Shown: positions 46,683 to 58,500, counted from the stretch's first letter. The stretch: 64,000 nucleotides of DNA from Planctomycetota bacterium (GCA_016200225.1 JACQFD010000026.1:142077-206076), one strand, 5' to 3'. Program-made: numbers and translations. Notes: generated from the sequence alone by a model not told the origin.

Positions 46683-47570
46683 GTGACGACGATCGAGTCC
46701 ATCCACGCGAAATCCGCGCTGACGCCAACCGGCGGATTTCTGAAGGGATTCACGCATACATTTTCGCCCGCGATCGGCTGCCTGCTCGGCAAGTCGAGCT
46801 GCGGAGATTTTTGTTATGCACAATTCCTCCAAGCCCACCAGATCCACGGCAAAGGCGGCTGGGGCGAATATTTATTAATCAAAGCGAACGCCGCCGAGGC
46901 GTTGCGCGCCGACCTCGACCGCGCCGCGCGCCGCGCCGCCGATCATAAATATTATATTTCCAAACTTCGCGTTTTTTCCGCGAGCAGCACCGAACCGCTC
47001 GCGGGCCCGTTGTTAACCATTTACCGCGACTGCCTGCGCGTTCTCGCGGATTACGACATTGCATCGTGGGTCGTCCAGACGCGTTCGCCGCTCGTACGAA
47101 CGCTACAAAACGAACTCGATGCGATCCGCAATCACGTCGTCGTCAGCATGACAATCGAAACCGACGACGACGCATCCTTTCAAATCGGCGCCGCCGGCTC
47201 GCCGACGATCGCGGCCCGCCGCGCCGCCGTCGAAGAAATGCAACATTGGCCCGTGCCCATCCACGTCGCCGTGAGCCCGGCCCTGCCGATGCGTAATATA
47301 AACGATTTCGCGCGCTGGCTACTACAATTCGCCGACGTCATCACCGTCGACACCGCCGTCTCCGGCGACGGCACCGGAGACGGATCGCGCAGCGCCCGCT
47401 CGGCGCTGCCATCACGCATGGCGGCCCGCGGCGCCGACTGGCGCGACGAACGCCAGCCTCGGGAATTGTATCAACTCCTCGAGCAACTCGCGCCCGGCCG
47501 CGCCCGTTGGTCGAGCGACGGGTTCACGCGCCTCGCGCGGATCGAGAACGTTCCGCGCCGGCATTCATGA
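46683..47570 (+). CDS. SPL-like (spore photolyase-related) radical SAM family protein
   Basis: LTPTGGFLKGFTHTFSPAIGCLLGKSSCGDFCYAQFLQAHQIHGKGGWGEYLLIKANAAEAL, VVSMTIETDD; GTG start at 46683. Confidence 0.72.
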   Translation: MTTIESIHAKSALTPTGGFLKGFTHTFSPAIGCLLGKSSCGDFCYAQFLQAHQIHGKGGWGEYLLIKANAAEALRADLDRAARRAADHKYYISKLRVFSASSTEPLAGPLLTIYRDCLRVLADYDIASWVVQTRSPLVRTLQNELDAIRNHVVVSMTIETDDDASFQIGAAGSPTIAARRAAVEEMQHWPVPIHVAVSPALPMRNINDFARWLLQFADVITVDTAVSGDGTGDGSRSARSALPSRMAARGADWRDERQPRELYQLLEQLAPGRARWSSDGFTRLARIENVPRRHS

Positions 47571-47608
47571 ATGTTACACCTGATTGTCAAAGAACAATTT
47601 TAATATAT

Positions 47609-49801
47609 TTATTTACTTTTCGACGCCGCGTCGGGATCGTCGTGCGAGATGTCCGGCGGCGGCGGATCGCCTCCGGGTCCCTTTAAGTAATGATCGAACC
47701 ATTGCATCATCCGCAGATTGAAGTCGAGCCGCGCGTACGCCTTTTGATTGCCATGCTGCTCGCCGGGATACTGCACGAGCCGGACGGGCGCTTTGCCGCG
47801 CAGTTTCAGGTAACGATACAGTTCCTTCGATTGAGACGGATCGACGCGCGGGTCGTCCTTGCCGCCCATGATTAACAAAGGAGTTTTGCACTGATCCGCA
47901 TAGTAAATCGGGCTTCGTTTCAGGAAGAATTCGTAGTCCTCCCATACGTGTTTGCGCGCGTGCACGAGATACTCTTCATTCGGAATATCCGTCGTGCCGA
48001 GCTTCGAAACCACGTCGCTGATGCCGACGAACATCACCCCCGCCGCAAATCGATCGCTATATTTTGTGCAACACCACGCCGTCGCATAGCCGCCATACGA
48101 TCCGCCCGTGATGCCAACCTTGTCTTTATTAACCAATCCGGTCTTAATTAAATAATCGACTCCGTCGACGATGTCGTCGAATTCCTTGCCTGCAGGATCG
48201 CCCTGTCCCATTTTACTAAATTCGACGCCACGGCCCGTGCTGCCGCGATAATTAGGGTAGAATACGGCGTAGCCGCGCGCCGCCGCGACCTGCCCCGGAT
48301 TGCTATAATTCGTCAACCATCCGTTTCTGTTATGCGCTTCGGGACCGCCATGGACGACTACAATCAACGGGTATTGTTTACCTTTTTCTTCGTCAAGAGG
48401 GCGGATGAGGATTCCCTGAAGTTCGAGTCCATCGCGGGCTTTATATTCGACGACTTCCTGAAGAGCGAGGGTACTCTTATTGAGTTCAGGATTACTAATC
48501 GTCAGGCGCTTAAAAATGTTTTGTTTCTGATCGGCTTCATAACTAACGAATAATTCCGTTGGAAATTGTGATGATTGGGCGAGTGCCGCCCATGCATTCA
48601 TTACTGATTGTTTCTCATAAATGCCTCTCCGTCGTGGGTCAAGCCAGTCGAGGAATATGAGTGACGCATCTCGGTCAAACAGTCCCGGCTGCAGGCCGGT
48701 TTGTCCGACTCCATGTACGAGTTTTGTAATTATTCCCTCGTCGAGAATTGCAGCTGCACCTGCCAACCACTGCCAATGAAAATAGATTTGTTGGACGTCG
48801 GCATGATCGAGCCAGTCGCGTTCGACCTCGATGGGTTTGCCAACTCCGCCCTCCCCAGTCGGATCGTCACCCGTGTAAACAATAAATGGCCGCCCTGCGT
48901 GAGGATCGTTCTCATTTTTACTACCAATAAACGCGATCCCATTGCCGTCCACATTCCATACAAAAGAGCCCAGCTTGCCGGAGTGTTCTATCGTTCCCGA
49001 TAATTTGCCCGTCACCGCATTCAGAACAATTATTTTCGATTTCATCATGACGTCGTCAACAAGCGGTGTCGGAGCTATTGAAATTGCAATGCGATCGTCG
49101 ACGATTTCTTTTAGCCCTTGCCATTTCTCAGGACTCCATTTAACAGCTTGAGGCGGTCCTGAAATGTGTAGTTCTCGATCACCGGGATTCGCGTCCTCCA
49201 AGTTTCTAACCCACAATTTCGACGGGCGCACGTTCTCTTCATAAACTTCCTGTTTGTACAATTTGTCCTTGTCTTTCACGTCCGGCCCCGGATCAGCTGC
49301 AACGAATGCAACGCGTTTGCCTTCCGGAGAATAGCTATAACTTGTGATATCACTTGTCCAAGCAATCACGCACGTCGATTCGCCGCCGCCAAGAGGAATT
49401 GTATAGATCGATTTATACTTTTCTTTTCCGCGTTTCGCCAGAAAACTGATAGCTTTGCCTCCGGGCATCCAATCGATATTCGTAACATTCACGTCGCCGG
49501 TGACATAGGGCAATAATTCGCCCGAGACGACGTCGGCAACCCACAATTCGCTCCATGCGGCGCCGTCTTCGTCTTTGCCCGGGATCCTCGGGACCGACAG
49601 CGTGTAGGCGACGTGGGCGCCGTCGGCCGATAGCACCGCCGATGTTACAGATTTCAGCGCCGCGACGCGGTGAGGCGTCAGGACTTCGCGCGATGGATTT
49701 GTAGCGATTGGCCGCGAATCGGCCTGGCGGTTGGCTCCGAGCGCGGGCGCGCCGGCGCCCGATAACAATAGAAAAACGAGGAAAGTGACAATTCGTTTCA
49801 T
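47609..49801 (-). CDS. S9 family serine peptidase (prolyl oligopeptidase/acylaminoacyl peptidase-like), secreted
   Basis: Signal peptide; VVVHGGPEAHNRNGW, GITGGSYGGYATAWCCT, MGGKDDPRVDPSQSKELYRYLK, PGEQHGNQKAY. Confidence 0.95.
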   Translation of the reverse strand: MKRIVTFLVFLLLSGAGAPALGANRQADSRPIATNPSREVLTPHRVAALKSVTSAVLSADGAHVAYTLSVPRIPGKDEDGAAWSELWVADVVSGELLPYVTGDVNVTNIDWMPGGKAISFLAKRGKEKYKSIYTIPLGGGESTCVIAWTSDITSYSYSPEGKRVAFVAADPGPDVKDKDKLYKQEVYEENVRPSKLWVRNLEDANPGDRELHISGPPQAVKWSPEKWQGLKEIVDDRIAISIAPTPLVDDVMMKSKIIVLNAVTGKLSGTIEHSGKLGSFVWNVDGNGIAFIGSKNENDPHAGRPFIVYTGDDPTGEGGVGKPIEVERDWLDHADVQQIYFHWQWLAGAAAILDEGIITKLVHGVGQTGLQPGLFDRDASLIFLDWLDPRRRGIYEKQSVMNAWAALAQSSQFPTELFVSYEADQKQNIFKRLTISNPELNKSTLALQEVVEYKARDGLELQGILIRPLDEEKGKQYPLIVVVHGGPEAHNRNGWLTNYSNPGQVAAARGYAVFYPNYRGSTGRGVEFSKMGQGDPAGKEFDDIVDGVDYLIKTGLVNKDKVGITGGSYGGYATAWCCTKYSDRFAAGVMFVGISDVVSKLGTTDIPNEEYLVHARKHVWEDYEFFLKRSPIYYADQCKTPLLIMGGKDDPRVDPSQSKELYRYLKLRGKAPVRLVQYPGEQHGNQKAYARLDFNLRMMQWFDHYLKGPGGDPPPPDISHDDPDAASKSK

Positions 49802-49980
49802 GATGTTTTACCGGCGTTCATACAATACGCGCCGAAAGTGAAATTGTGGTCGTGATTCAGGGCATCGCCGAGCGAGTCGCGTTGGCAGGAGTGACAATTC
49901 TGTCGCGGCAAACCGCGTCATTTCTGTCACCATTCCCTAGGACGGCGACCCAATCCAGTTCTTCCGCGCGTTATGGGTGC

Positions 49981-51561
49981 ATGTACCAACGCGCTCGAAT
50001 CCTTTCCGCTGCCGTTCGCGGCGTCGACGGAGAATTAGTCTTCGTCGAAGTCCAACTCGACAACGGAATTCCCGGGACGTCCATTCTTGGCCTTCCCGAT
50101 TCGGCCGTCCGCGAGAGCCGCGACCGCGTCAAGGCCGCGATCCATTCGAGCGGATTCGATTTTCCGCGCTTCAAGGTATTAGTTAACTTGGCTCCCGCGC
50201 ACACGCGCAAGGAAGGAACGTGGTTCGATCTTCCGATCGCACTCGCGATTCTGGCCGCGAGCGGATCGCTACCAAAAGTAGATTTTAGCAATACGGTTTT
50301 CGTCGGCGAACTTGCGCTGGACGGAACGCTGCGGCCCATTCGCGGCGCCATCGCCGCCGCGCGCGCGGCGCGGAAGTATCAAATTAAGAATCTATTTGTA
50401 GCGCCACAATCGGCGAAGCTCTGCGCATTGGTCGATGGATTGCAAGTCTATGCATCGGCAGATCTCGCGGGCGTCGCGCGAGCGCTCGTGGGCGCGGAAT
50501 CGTCGCGGCCGATAATTTTTGATCCAAAAACGGATAATATACAAATGTCCAGCGAAGACACGCCACGAATCGAGGATGTTACCGGCCAATTTGTTGCAAA
50601 ACGCGCGCTCGTGATCGCCGCGGCCGGCGGACATAATGTACTATTTACCGGGCCGCCGGGCGCCGGAAAATCAATGTTGGCGCAACGGCTTTCGCCGCTT
50701 CTGCCGGCACCGACGATCGAAGAGGCGATCGAAATTACACAAGTGCACGATCTAATCAAACCGGGAGATCTACTAATTCTCAAACGGCCGTTCCGGGCTC
50801 CGCATCACTCGACGTCGCGCGCAGGTCTTGCGGGCGGCGGGCCCGAATTACGTCCCGGCGAAATTTCGCTGGCACACCGCGGAGTATTATTTTTAGATGA
50901 ATTGCCAGAATTCTCGCGCGATGCGCTCGAAGCGATGCGCCAGCCGCTCGAAGATGGTAAAATTACAATTGCGCGCGCAACCGGTGCCGTTACGTTTCCG
51001 GCGGACTTCTTACTAATAGCCGCCATGAATCCGTGTCACTGTGGGTGGAGGGGTCACCCCGTAAGGCCGTGTTCGTGTACACCGCGCGATTTGTCACGTT
51101 ACCAATCCCGCGCATCGGGGCCGTTGCTCGATCGCATTGATTTATGTATTTCGGTGCCGCCGATTCAACCGTCGGAATTGGGTAATAAATCATCAAATAT
51201 GAAATTAAACGATGAGGTCACGACGGAGTCGGCGGCCGGCGCGGCGCTCGCGGCGCGCGAACGGCAATATCAACGTTGGCGCGCGCTCGTGACTTCGGGA
51301 AGCTCGCCGCCGCGGGAGAATGCTAGAATTCCCGCGCGGATGCTCGCAAGATTTTGTCCGCTCGATTCGAAATGTAAGAAGCTGGTCGAGCGAGCCATGG
51401 AGCAGTTCGGACTCACGATGCGGAGTTACGGGCGCACGCTGCGACTCTCGCGAACCATCGCCGATCTGGACGGCGCGGACGCAATCTCGACGGAACACGT
51501 CGCGGAGGCCCTTGGATATCGAATAAGTAATGACTCGCCGGCCGCGGCACACGCGCGATGA
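49981..51561 (+). CDS. comM: YifB family Mg chelatase-like AAA ATPase
   Basis: VEVQLDNGIPGTSILGLPDSAVRESRDRVKAAI, NVLFTGPPGAGKSMLAQRL, PFRAPHHSTSRAGLAGGG, LAHRGVLFLDELPEF, NPCHCG. Confidence 0.95.
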   Translation: MYQRARILSAAVRGVDGELVFVEVQLDNGIPGTSILGLPDSAVRESRDRVKAAIHSSGFDFPRFKVLVNLAPAHTRKEGTWFDLPIALAILAASGSLPKVDFSNTVFVGELALDGTLRPIRGAIAAARAARKYQIKNLFVAPQSAKLCALVDGLQVYASADLAGVARALVGAESSRPIIFDPKTDNIQMSSEDTPRIEDVTGQFVAKRALVIAAAGGHNVLFTGPPGAGKSMLAQRLSPLLPAPTIEEAIEITQVHDLIKPGDLLILKRPFRAPHHSTSRAGLAGGGPELRPGEISLAHRGVLFLDELPEFSRDALEAMRQPLEDGKITIARATGAVTFPADFLLIAAMNPCHCGWRGHPVRPCSCTPRDLSRYQSRASGPLLDRIDLCISVPPIQPSELGNKSSNMKLNDEVTTESAAGAALAARERQYQRWRALVTSGSSPPRENARIPARMLARFCPLDSKCKKLVERAMEQFGLTMRSYGRTLRLSRTIADLDGADAISTEHVAEALGYRISNDSPAAAHAR

Positions 51562-51672
51562 TCGGTGATTGAAGTACAAATAGCGTGCGTCGCCCGCGAC
51601 CGGGCGTGCGGTCGCCGCCACAAGATTAGTATATCATATCATACACTTACATTTTTGACAAATCAATTTTAC

Positions 51673-53034
51673 CTATTTCCCAGCCGGCCGCGAATTCGCG
51701 GCGGGAGGCTTAGTATATCTAAACACATCCACGCGCCCATTGGTCTGGCATGTTATAACTTCCAAACGGCCGTCGCCGTCGAGATCCGCGATTTGTAATT
51801 CCGAAATTGGTGTTTCCATGGGAAACGATGCGAGGCGTCTACCTGTAGAGTCAACGATGACCAGCCGCTCGCGGGTATCGGTGTCTCTTTCGGAGAATGC
51901 AATTTCTGCGCGTCCGTCGCCGTCAAGATCGGCCGCCAACGTCGTTGAATTCCATAGGCTCAAGATCGGCGTGGTTTGTATGGATAGCACCGGTTTTCCT
52001 TCGCGCGTCCATGCGAAGAGGCCGCCCTGCGTGGTCTTAACATAAACTTCCTTTCGGCCGTCGCCGTCGAGGTCCGCCGCGCCGATCCAGCAGGGGCGAT
52101 CGTTTGCCTGTTGGAATGGCGACTTTCGGCCTTCGAGATCGAGAAATGTGATAATTCCTCGATGGTCGCCGAAGACGATGATTGGATCCGAATTCTTCGA
52201 TTCGGAATAGAGGCATGCGCACGCGCAAAGCGTTGTTCGCTCGGAAGAATTGTCGGATTCGCCGTCCGGCAGCGGCTTGTGAAATTTGTAAACTGCGGTG
52301 TCCGTTATCAAATACGGCTTGCCGTCTTTATCAAAATCGCCGATGGAAAATCCAGTTCCGCCGCGCACCTGGTACGGGACCAACGGAACCCAGAGGCGGT
52401 GTTTTCCCTCTTTTGTAAATATGCCATCCTGAAAAAAATTTGCTAAAAATAAATAAATCTCGCGAGTTCCGTTTCGTGTGCTTACGCAAATTTCAGCGTC
52501 GCTCGATGCTATAACCGCGTCGCGTGTTTCGAAACGCCGCGTTCCGTCGGCGTCATACGCTCGGAGTATTCCGAAAAGCGCATCGCAGTATGTTAGTATC
52601 TCCTTTTTTCCATTTCCGTCGAGGTCCGCGCACTGGATGTCCGCGACAAATTCGTCGCCGGTCGGAATTTTATGTAAGAGCAATCCCTTATTTGTAAATA
52701 TTCGAATTCCACTGCCGCCACCGTGCTTGACCGTGTAGGACGTGGATCCGCTGTCGGCGAGAATGATTTCTAACTTTCCGTCGCCGTCCAAGTCCGCGAC
52801 ACGCATAAGCACTTTCCCGCTCGGTTGCGACGGCGGTACGAGAATGGCCGATTCGAACCCGACTGGCCGGGAGGCGGGCCGGCTTTCTTGAATCGTTGCA
52901 ATCGTAGCGATCGCGGCGAGGACAGTGAAAATCATCAGAGGGCCTACGATTGACGCGTCCCTTTGTTTCGGGATCGCGAGCCGCGACCGAAGTCTTACGA
53001 ATGCCGCGCGCCGCGTCATCCCCATCTTCATCAC
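51673..53034 (-). CDS. FG-GAP/VCBS repeat protein
   Basis: VADLDGDGKLEIILADSG, ADLDGNGKKEILTY, ADLDGDGRKEVYVKT, ADLDGDGRAEIAFSE, ADLDGDGRLEVITCQ. Confidence 0.88.
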   Translation of the reverse strand: MMKMGMTRRAAFVRLRSRLAIPKQRDASIVGPLMIFTVLAAIATIATIQESRPASRPVGFESAILVPPSQPSGKVLMRVADLDGDGKLEIILADSGSTSYTVKHGGGSGIRIFTNKGLLLHKIPTGDEFVADIQCADLDGNGKKEILTYCDALFGILRAYDADGTRRFETRDAVIASSDAEICVSTRNGTREIYLFLANFFQDGIFTKEGKHRLWVPLVPYQVRGGTGFSIGDFDKDGKPYLITDTAVYKFHKPLPDGESDNSSERTTLCACACLYSESKNSDPIIVFGDHRGIITFLDLEGRKSPFQQANDRPCWIGAADLDGDGRKEVYVKTTQGGLFAWTREGKPVLSIQTTPILSLWNSTTLAADLDGDGRAEIAFSERDTDTRERLVIVDSTGRRLASFPMETPISELQIADLDGDGRLEVITCQTNGRVDVFRYTKPPAANSRPAGK

Positions 53035-53092
53035 TCTTTCTTCTTTGCAATAATAAAGATACTGTCACGACTCAGCGCGAGTCTGTTACGAC

Positions 53093-54025
53093 ATGTCGCG
53101 CCGTTCCATGGAAACCGTTCTCGAAGTTCGAAATTTACAAAAATCGTACGGCGCGACGGAGGCCGTGCGCGGCGTTTCGTTTGAATTGCGTAGAGGCGAA
53201 ATCTTCGGCATGGTCGGACCCAATGGAGCCGGAAAAACGACGGCGATCGAATGTTTGGAAGGGCTCCGAAGACCGACGTCGGGCGACGTTCGCGTGCTCG
53301 GATTGGATCCCCAAACGGCTGGGCCGGCGCTTCTCGAACGGCTGGGGCTTCAATTGCAGCAATCGGCGATTCCGGATCGAATGAAAGTCTGGGAGGCACT
53401 TGATCTGTTCGCGTCGTTTTATGAAAAATCGACGGACTGGCGCGCGCTTGCGGAGTCGCTCGGGCTTGCGGAAAAGTTCAATGCATATTTTAAGAATCTT
53501 TCCGGAGGCCAGAAGCAGCGGGTCTTCATCGCGCTCGCGCTCATTCACGATCCTGAAGTCGTATTCCTCGACGAGATCAGCACCGGCCTCGATCCGCAGG
53601 CGCGCCGCGCGATATGGGATTTAATATTTAAGATTCGCGAACAAGGCAAGTCCGTATTCTTAACAACGCACTTCATGGACGAGGCGCAAACCCTCTGCGA
53701 TCGCGTCGCGATCATGGATCACGGGCGGATCATCGCGCTCGACTCTCCCAATGCATTGATACAACAAAACCGCGGCGGCGAACGCGTGGAACTGGAATTG
53801 GAGCATCCCGGGGCGGACGTCGGGTTTCTGTCGGCGATTCCGGGCGTCGCGAGCGTGACACGCGACGGAAAGCGCGTCGAGGTGCGGGGCGTTGGCGGCC
53901 GCCTCGTGAGCGCGGTCGTGCGCGCGCTCGACGCGAATCAAATCGATTATTATAATGTTTCGAGCGCGCGCGCCACGCTCGAAGACGTATTTTTAAAATT
54001 AACCGGCCGCGCCCTTCGGGATTGA
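53093..54025 (+). CDS. ABC-2 type transporter ATP-binding protein
   Basis: GMVGPNGAGKTTAIECLEGL, LSGGQKQRVFIALAL, VVFLDEISTGLDPQARR. Confidence 0.95.
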   Translation: MSRRSMETVLEVRNLQKSYGATEAVRGVSFELRRGEIFGMVGPNGAGKTTAIECLEGLRRPTSGDVRVLGLDPQTAGPALLERLGLQLQQSAIPDRMKVWEALDLFASFYEKSTDWRALAESLGLAEKFNAYFKNLSGGQKQRVFIALALIHDPEVVFLDEISTGLDPQARRAIWDLIFKIREQGKSVFLTTHFMDEAQTLCDRVAIMDHGRIIALDSPNALIQQNRGGERVELELEHPGADVGFLSAIPGVASVTRDGKRVEVRGVGGRLVSAVVRALDANQIDYYNVSSARATLEDVFLKLTGRALRD

Positions 54026-54786
54026 TGGGAAAAAATACGATGCGCGGACTCACGAAACTCATCCAAGTTCAATTTAAGGTGTTTCTGCGCGAACCGGCGG
54101 CATGTTTCTTTACAATTGTTTTTCCGATACTGCTATTGCTCGTCTTCGGCTCGATTTTCGGCTCGCAGCGCGATCCGCGCGGAGGAACAATTTTTGGATT
54201 CGTCGATGTTTATATTCCGGCGCTCGCGGGAATCATTATCGGAAGCCTCGGACTCATCGGAATTCCGATTACCAACGCGACGCGCCGCGAAAACGGCACG
54301 CTGCGGCGATTTCGCGCGACACCGATGCGTCCGATTACATATATTACCGCCGACGTCGCCGTGAATTACGCCATGTGTCTGTCGAGTTGCATTCTGCTCG
54401 TCGTCCTCGGAAAGTTAATATATCATATTCAATTCGGCGGAAGCATCATTTATCTATTCCTCGGATTTACGCTCGGCGCGCTGGCATTCTTTTCGATCGG
54501 ATACATTATCGCGAGCGTCGCGCCGACGGCCCGTTCGGCGCAGGTAATCGGACAATTCATCTATTTTCCGATGATGTTTCTCTCGGGCGCCGCGATTCCG
54601 CGCGAATTCATGCCGCCCACGGTGCGCAGCGTCGGCAACGCGCTTCCGCTGACGCACTGCGTTACATTATTACAGAACCTCTGGCGCGGCGATCCGATCG
54701 AACGGCAACTCGTGCCCGCGGCCGTGCTCGCCGCCGTGCTGATCGTCGGAGTTTTCGCCGCGACCCGCGCGTTCCGATGGGAATGA
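54025..54786 (+). CDS. ABC-2 type transporter permease
   Basis: FKVFLREPAACFFTIVFPILLLLVFGSIFG, YIPALAGIIIGSLGLIGIPI, FIYFPMMFLSGAAIPREFMP; TGATG overlap with the ATPase gene. Confidence 0.93.
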   Translation: MGKNTMRGLTKLIQVQFKVFLREPAACFFTIVFPILLLLVFGSIFGSQRDPRGGTIFGFVDVYIPALAGIIIGSLGLIGIPITNATRRENGTLRRFRATPMRPITYITADVAVNYAMCLSSCILLVVLGKLIYHIQFGGSIIYLFLGFTLGALAFFSIGYIIASVAPTARSAQVIGQFIYFPMMFLSGAAIPREFMPPTVRSVGNALPLTHCVTLLQNLWRGDPIERQLVPAAVLAAVLIVGVFAATRAFRWE

Positions 54787-54814
54787 ACGGATGCCCCGGC
54801 GATTTTGTTAAATA

Positions 54815-55438
54815 TTATACTTCCGGACGCCAGAATTCGGGAGGCGCGTCGAGCCGCACCGCCTCGCTGCGCGACGATCCGAATACGAGGTCCGGAAGCA
54901 CGAGCGTTTTCTTATATTCCGATTTGTTTCTGTAATGTTCGCCCTTGAGCACCGTCGCGCGGACGCCGAGTTCGTAGACCACGTCGCTAAAGAAACGAAT
55001 CGCGAAGTGCAGCGGCACGTTGCTCAACATTTGTAATGTGTTGCGCCCGATGCCATAATGAAATTGTTCGATTCTGAGCACACCGTCGATCGGAAACCAA
55101 AGATCGGGATATTCGATACAGAAGTGGCTCCATCGCATTTCGTTAAAATACGAAATGTGGCCGGCCATGAACGCGCCGCTGTGTTTCTGATAGGGCGTCC
55201 AGATTTCGACGCTCGCGCCGGGTTTGCAAACGCGAACGATTTCGCGGAGCACGTGCTCGGGATATTGTATATGTTCGAGGAAATGGCTCGAGAACGCGGC
55301 GTCGACCGAATTGTCCGCGAGCGGCAGCGGTTCGCGCGTCAGGTCCGCGACAGCGTCGACGTTTTCGTGACGTTCGATATCAATTCCAAAACACCCGCGC
55401 CTCTTCCGCGAACCGCAACCGATGTCGATTTGTAACAT
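54815..55438 (-). CDS. Class I SAM-dependent methyltransferase
   Basis: LQIDIGCGSRKRRGCFGIDIERHENVDAVADLTREPLPLADNSVDAAFSSHFLEHIQYPEHVLREIVRVCKPGA. Confidence 0.88.
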   Translation of the reverse strand: MLQIDIGCGSRKRRGCFGIDIERHENVDAVADLTREPLPLADNSVDAAFSSHFLEHIQYPEHVLREIVRVCKPGASVEIWTPYQKHSGAFMAGHISYFNEMRWSHFCIEYPDLWFPIDGVLRIEQFHYGIGRNTLQMLSNVPLHFAIRFFSDVVYELGVRATVLKGEHYRNKSEYKKTLVLPDLVFGSSRSEAVRLDAPPEFWRPEV

Positions 55439-55543
55439 AGGGGGAGCCTGCCGGCGGCGCGACGCGCCGACCGGTGTTCTTTTCGGCCACAGCCGATTCC
55501 TTACTTGACCGTCCCACGGCGCGCCGCCGCCGCCGCCTCCGAT

Positions 55544-58500
55544 CTATCGGCCCGGCGTCGCCGCGATGGCGTTTACAATTTCGGCCGCGTCGACGCGGAA
55601 AATCTTTAATCGTAAATTTCGAATCATAACTTTGGCCCCCGCCTCCAGTTGAAACACAAGGCCCCCCTTTCGCACTTTCAGAGGCATGGATCCGCGCACG
55701 TCCTGGGCTTCGCCCGCGACTCCATTCCTGAGCGCCGACCACAGGTGGATGACGTCGTTGCCCACGACGGAATGCGTCACGCGATACGTCATCCCGTCCT
55801 GAACGGGCGCGTGGAGCACGCCCACCGCCTCGGGTGCAACTGTAGTGAACGCGGTTTGGTAATAAATGGCCCAGATCGGATCATAACGATCGAGAATCCA
55901 AAATCCCTTCCTTTCAATTGTAACATCGAAAGTCAATTCATAATCGCGCCACCATTCCATCGGAACCGAAAATCCGCCGGGCCCGCCGAGTCCGAACGTC
56001 ATGCTGCCGCCGCCGTCCGCCGCCGCTTCGATCGTTAGCGAGTCGCCGCTGAATTCGCTCGAAAGCCCCGATGAACTCTGCGCCCATCCGCGTCGCTCGA
56101 CGGTCGACGTCAATTCGCGCGATGCGATCGAATCTTTAAATGCCGCGTCGTCGAATAATTGTTGCGACAAACCGTCGGCCGCCATGGTCGTTTTGTGAAA
56201 ATCGACGCTGAACGCGCGCGGATCGAGCACGTGGTATCGCGTCGCGGATTCTTCGGCAAAATCAAACTTAGTGAGTGCCGCGATGCGCTTTTCACGCGTG
56301 TCGGCGCTCCCCGCGGCGTCGCTCGCGATCTCGTCGAGTTTTTGCCACGTTTCGCGCATGGCCGCGAGTTGCCCCGAGCGCAATTGCGGCAATTTCGCGA
56401 GCGTCGCGCGGACTTCGTCGGCGAGCGGCGAATTTGTAGTCTCCGCATTTCCATACAATTCCAGGAGCGCCTGCTCCGCGCCCGCGCGGACCCCCGCTTC
56501 GCCGCTGAATAGTAATCTTAACAATAAGCGCGCGCCGTCCTCGTCGCCGAGGCGCGCCCGGCCTCTTCCTAATAAAATGCGCATTTCCTCGGGCGAACCG
56601 AGGTTCCCCGGCAATTTGTTCGCCGCCGCCGTATCGTCGAAACGGCGATTTAATCGAATGATCCATTTCGCGCCGCGCGGATCGCCGGCGACCTCGAGCA
56701 CGCGCGCAGCCCAGAGCGCGGTCGTCAACGCCGGGTCGCGCGTGGCTTCGATCGCCGCCGGCACCGCATCGGGATCGTTGAATTGTTCGAGCACGCGCAG
56801 CATGGCGACCCGTTTATCCAAAAAGCCCGCGGGCCACTTCAAACCGTCGATAACATAAGGCGCGGCCGGGCGCCCGATTTCTATCAATCGCGAAATACAC
56901 TTTTCCGTTTCGGCGGGGTCCGACGGATTGACGTCATTGCCGCCGGCGTCGCGCACGAGTTTTAATATTTCGGCCTTCAACGCGCCGTGCACCGCGAGCG
57001 AACGCGGCTTCCTGAGAACGCCCGCGCTTTTTACAATAAATTCCTGACGTAACGCGGCAAGCGCCTCCAAACGATGTTCAAAATCCAAATTCGGATGATA
57101 ACCGCCGTGGATTCCGGTGACGTCGAGGAATGCTTCAAATAGCGACGCGCGCACAAGGTCGTCCGGATAATCCAAATGATCGAGCAACCAGCGCGCGCCG
57201 TCGATTTCGCCGACGGCCGCGAGCGCCCATGCGACGTCGCGCCCGGTTTCCGCGACCGCCGCGACGCGCGCGAGCGTTTTTCTTAGTAATGGCGTGGAAT
57301 CTTTATCATTCAATACGCCGACGGCGCGCGCCGCCGCGGCGGCGACGTCAAAATCCATATTACTTAAATTCGCGCGGATCGCGGGGATCAATTCCTTGAG
57401 CCCGAGCCGCCCGGCGGCGTCGGAACCGTAGCACCGGTCGAGCGGCGCGCCGGTTTTGATTAATTTCTCGAGCCGCGCCTGCGCGCCCGCTTGAATGATT
57501 GTATCTTTATCGAACCGCGCCAGAATTTCGCACGCGTGGACGCGAATATATAATTCTCTGTTTTCGAGCGCGCCGACGACGGCCGCGGCGGCCGGAGCGC
57601 CGATGCGTATCAAAGCCTGCTCGCCCTGCGCCCACGTCTTGCTGTCCCACGAACCAAGCGTGCCCACGAGCGCCGGCACCGCTTTTTCTCCGAGTTTCAC
57701 GAGCGCGTCGCCCGCTTTTTTATTAGCTTCGGGAACGGGGAATTGAAATAACGCGATCAATTTTTCGATGTCACCCGGCTGCGTGCCGCCCGGAACGTTA
57801 ATATCAACTTTGGCAATTTTCGGCCGCGCGAAATCCGCGAGATTGCCCGGACTCGCGGCCTCGACGGGAAGCGCCTCCGGCAGCACGGCGTGAATCTCCG
57901 GCGCGCTTTCGATCGTTTTCGTCGACGGCTCGATCGGGCCGAATGCAAACGATCGGCTCTCGAGCGTCCGCGACAGGTCGGGGTGCCCGTCCTCCATCGG
58001 ATAATATAATTTATAGAATAATTGCGTTTCCACCGTTCCCGCCGAAATCGGAACCGGCACCCGGTGTTCGCGCGTTTCGCCCGACGGTATTTGTGTATTT
58101 ACAGGCAGCGTGAGGCCGTACGGCCGTTTATAAGGATCGCGGTGCACGTCGCGGGAGCGCGCGATCTCGCGTCCGGCTGTGTCGCGGATGATCACCAAGG
58201 ACTCGACCGACCGTTGCTTCAATTCCGTCGGAAAGTTATGTCCCGTGCCCGCATTCGTAAGATGCACCACGACTTCGTTTCCCTGCAATTCGACTTTATA
58301 TTCATACGCCATCTTTAATTGTGTTTCCGAACGGCTCGCGAAAAACGTGTGCCGCCTCGTTTTTTTCGCCGGCATGCCGACGGCGACCGGCCGCTCGACT
58401 TCGGGCATGTGGCAATCGATACAAACATTCCCCGCCTGCTTTCCAAATTTAGCATTTTCCCATTGATACGGCGTCCCGTGGTTGCGATGGCACGACGCGC

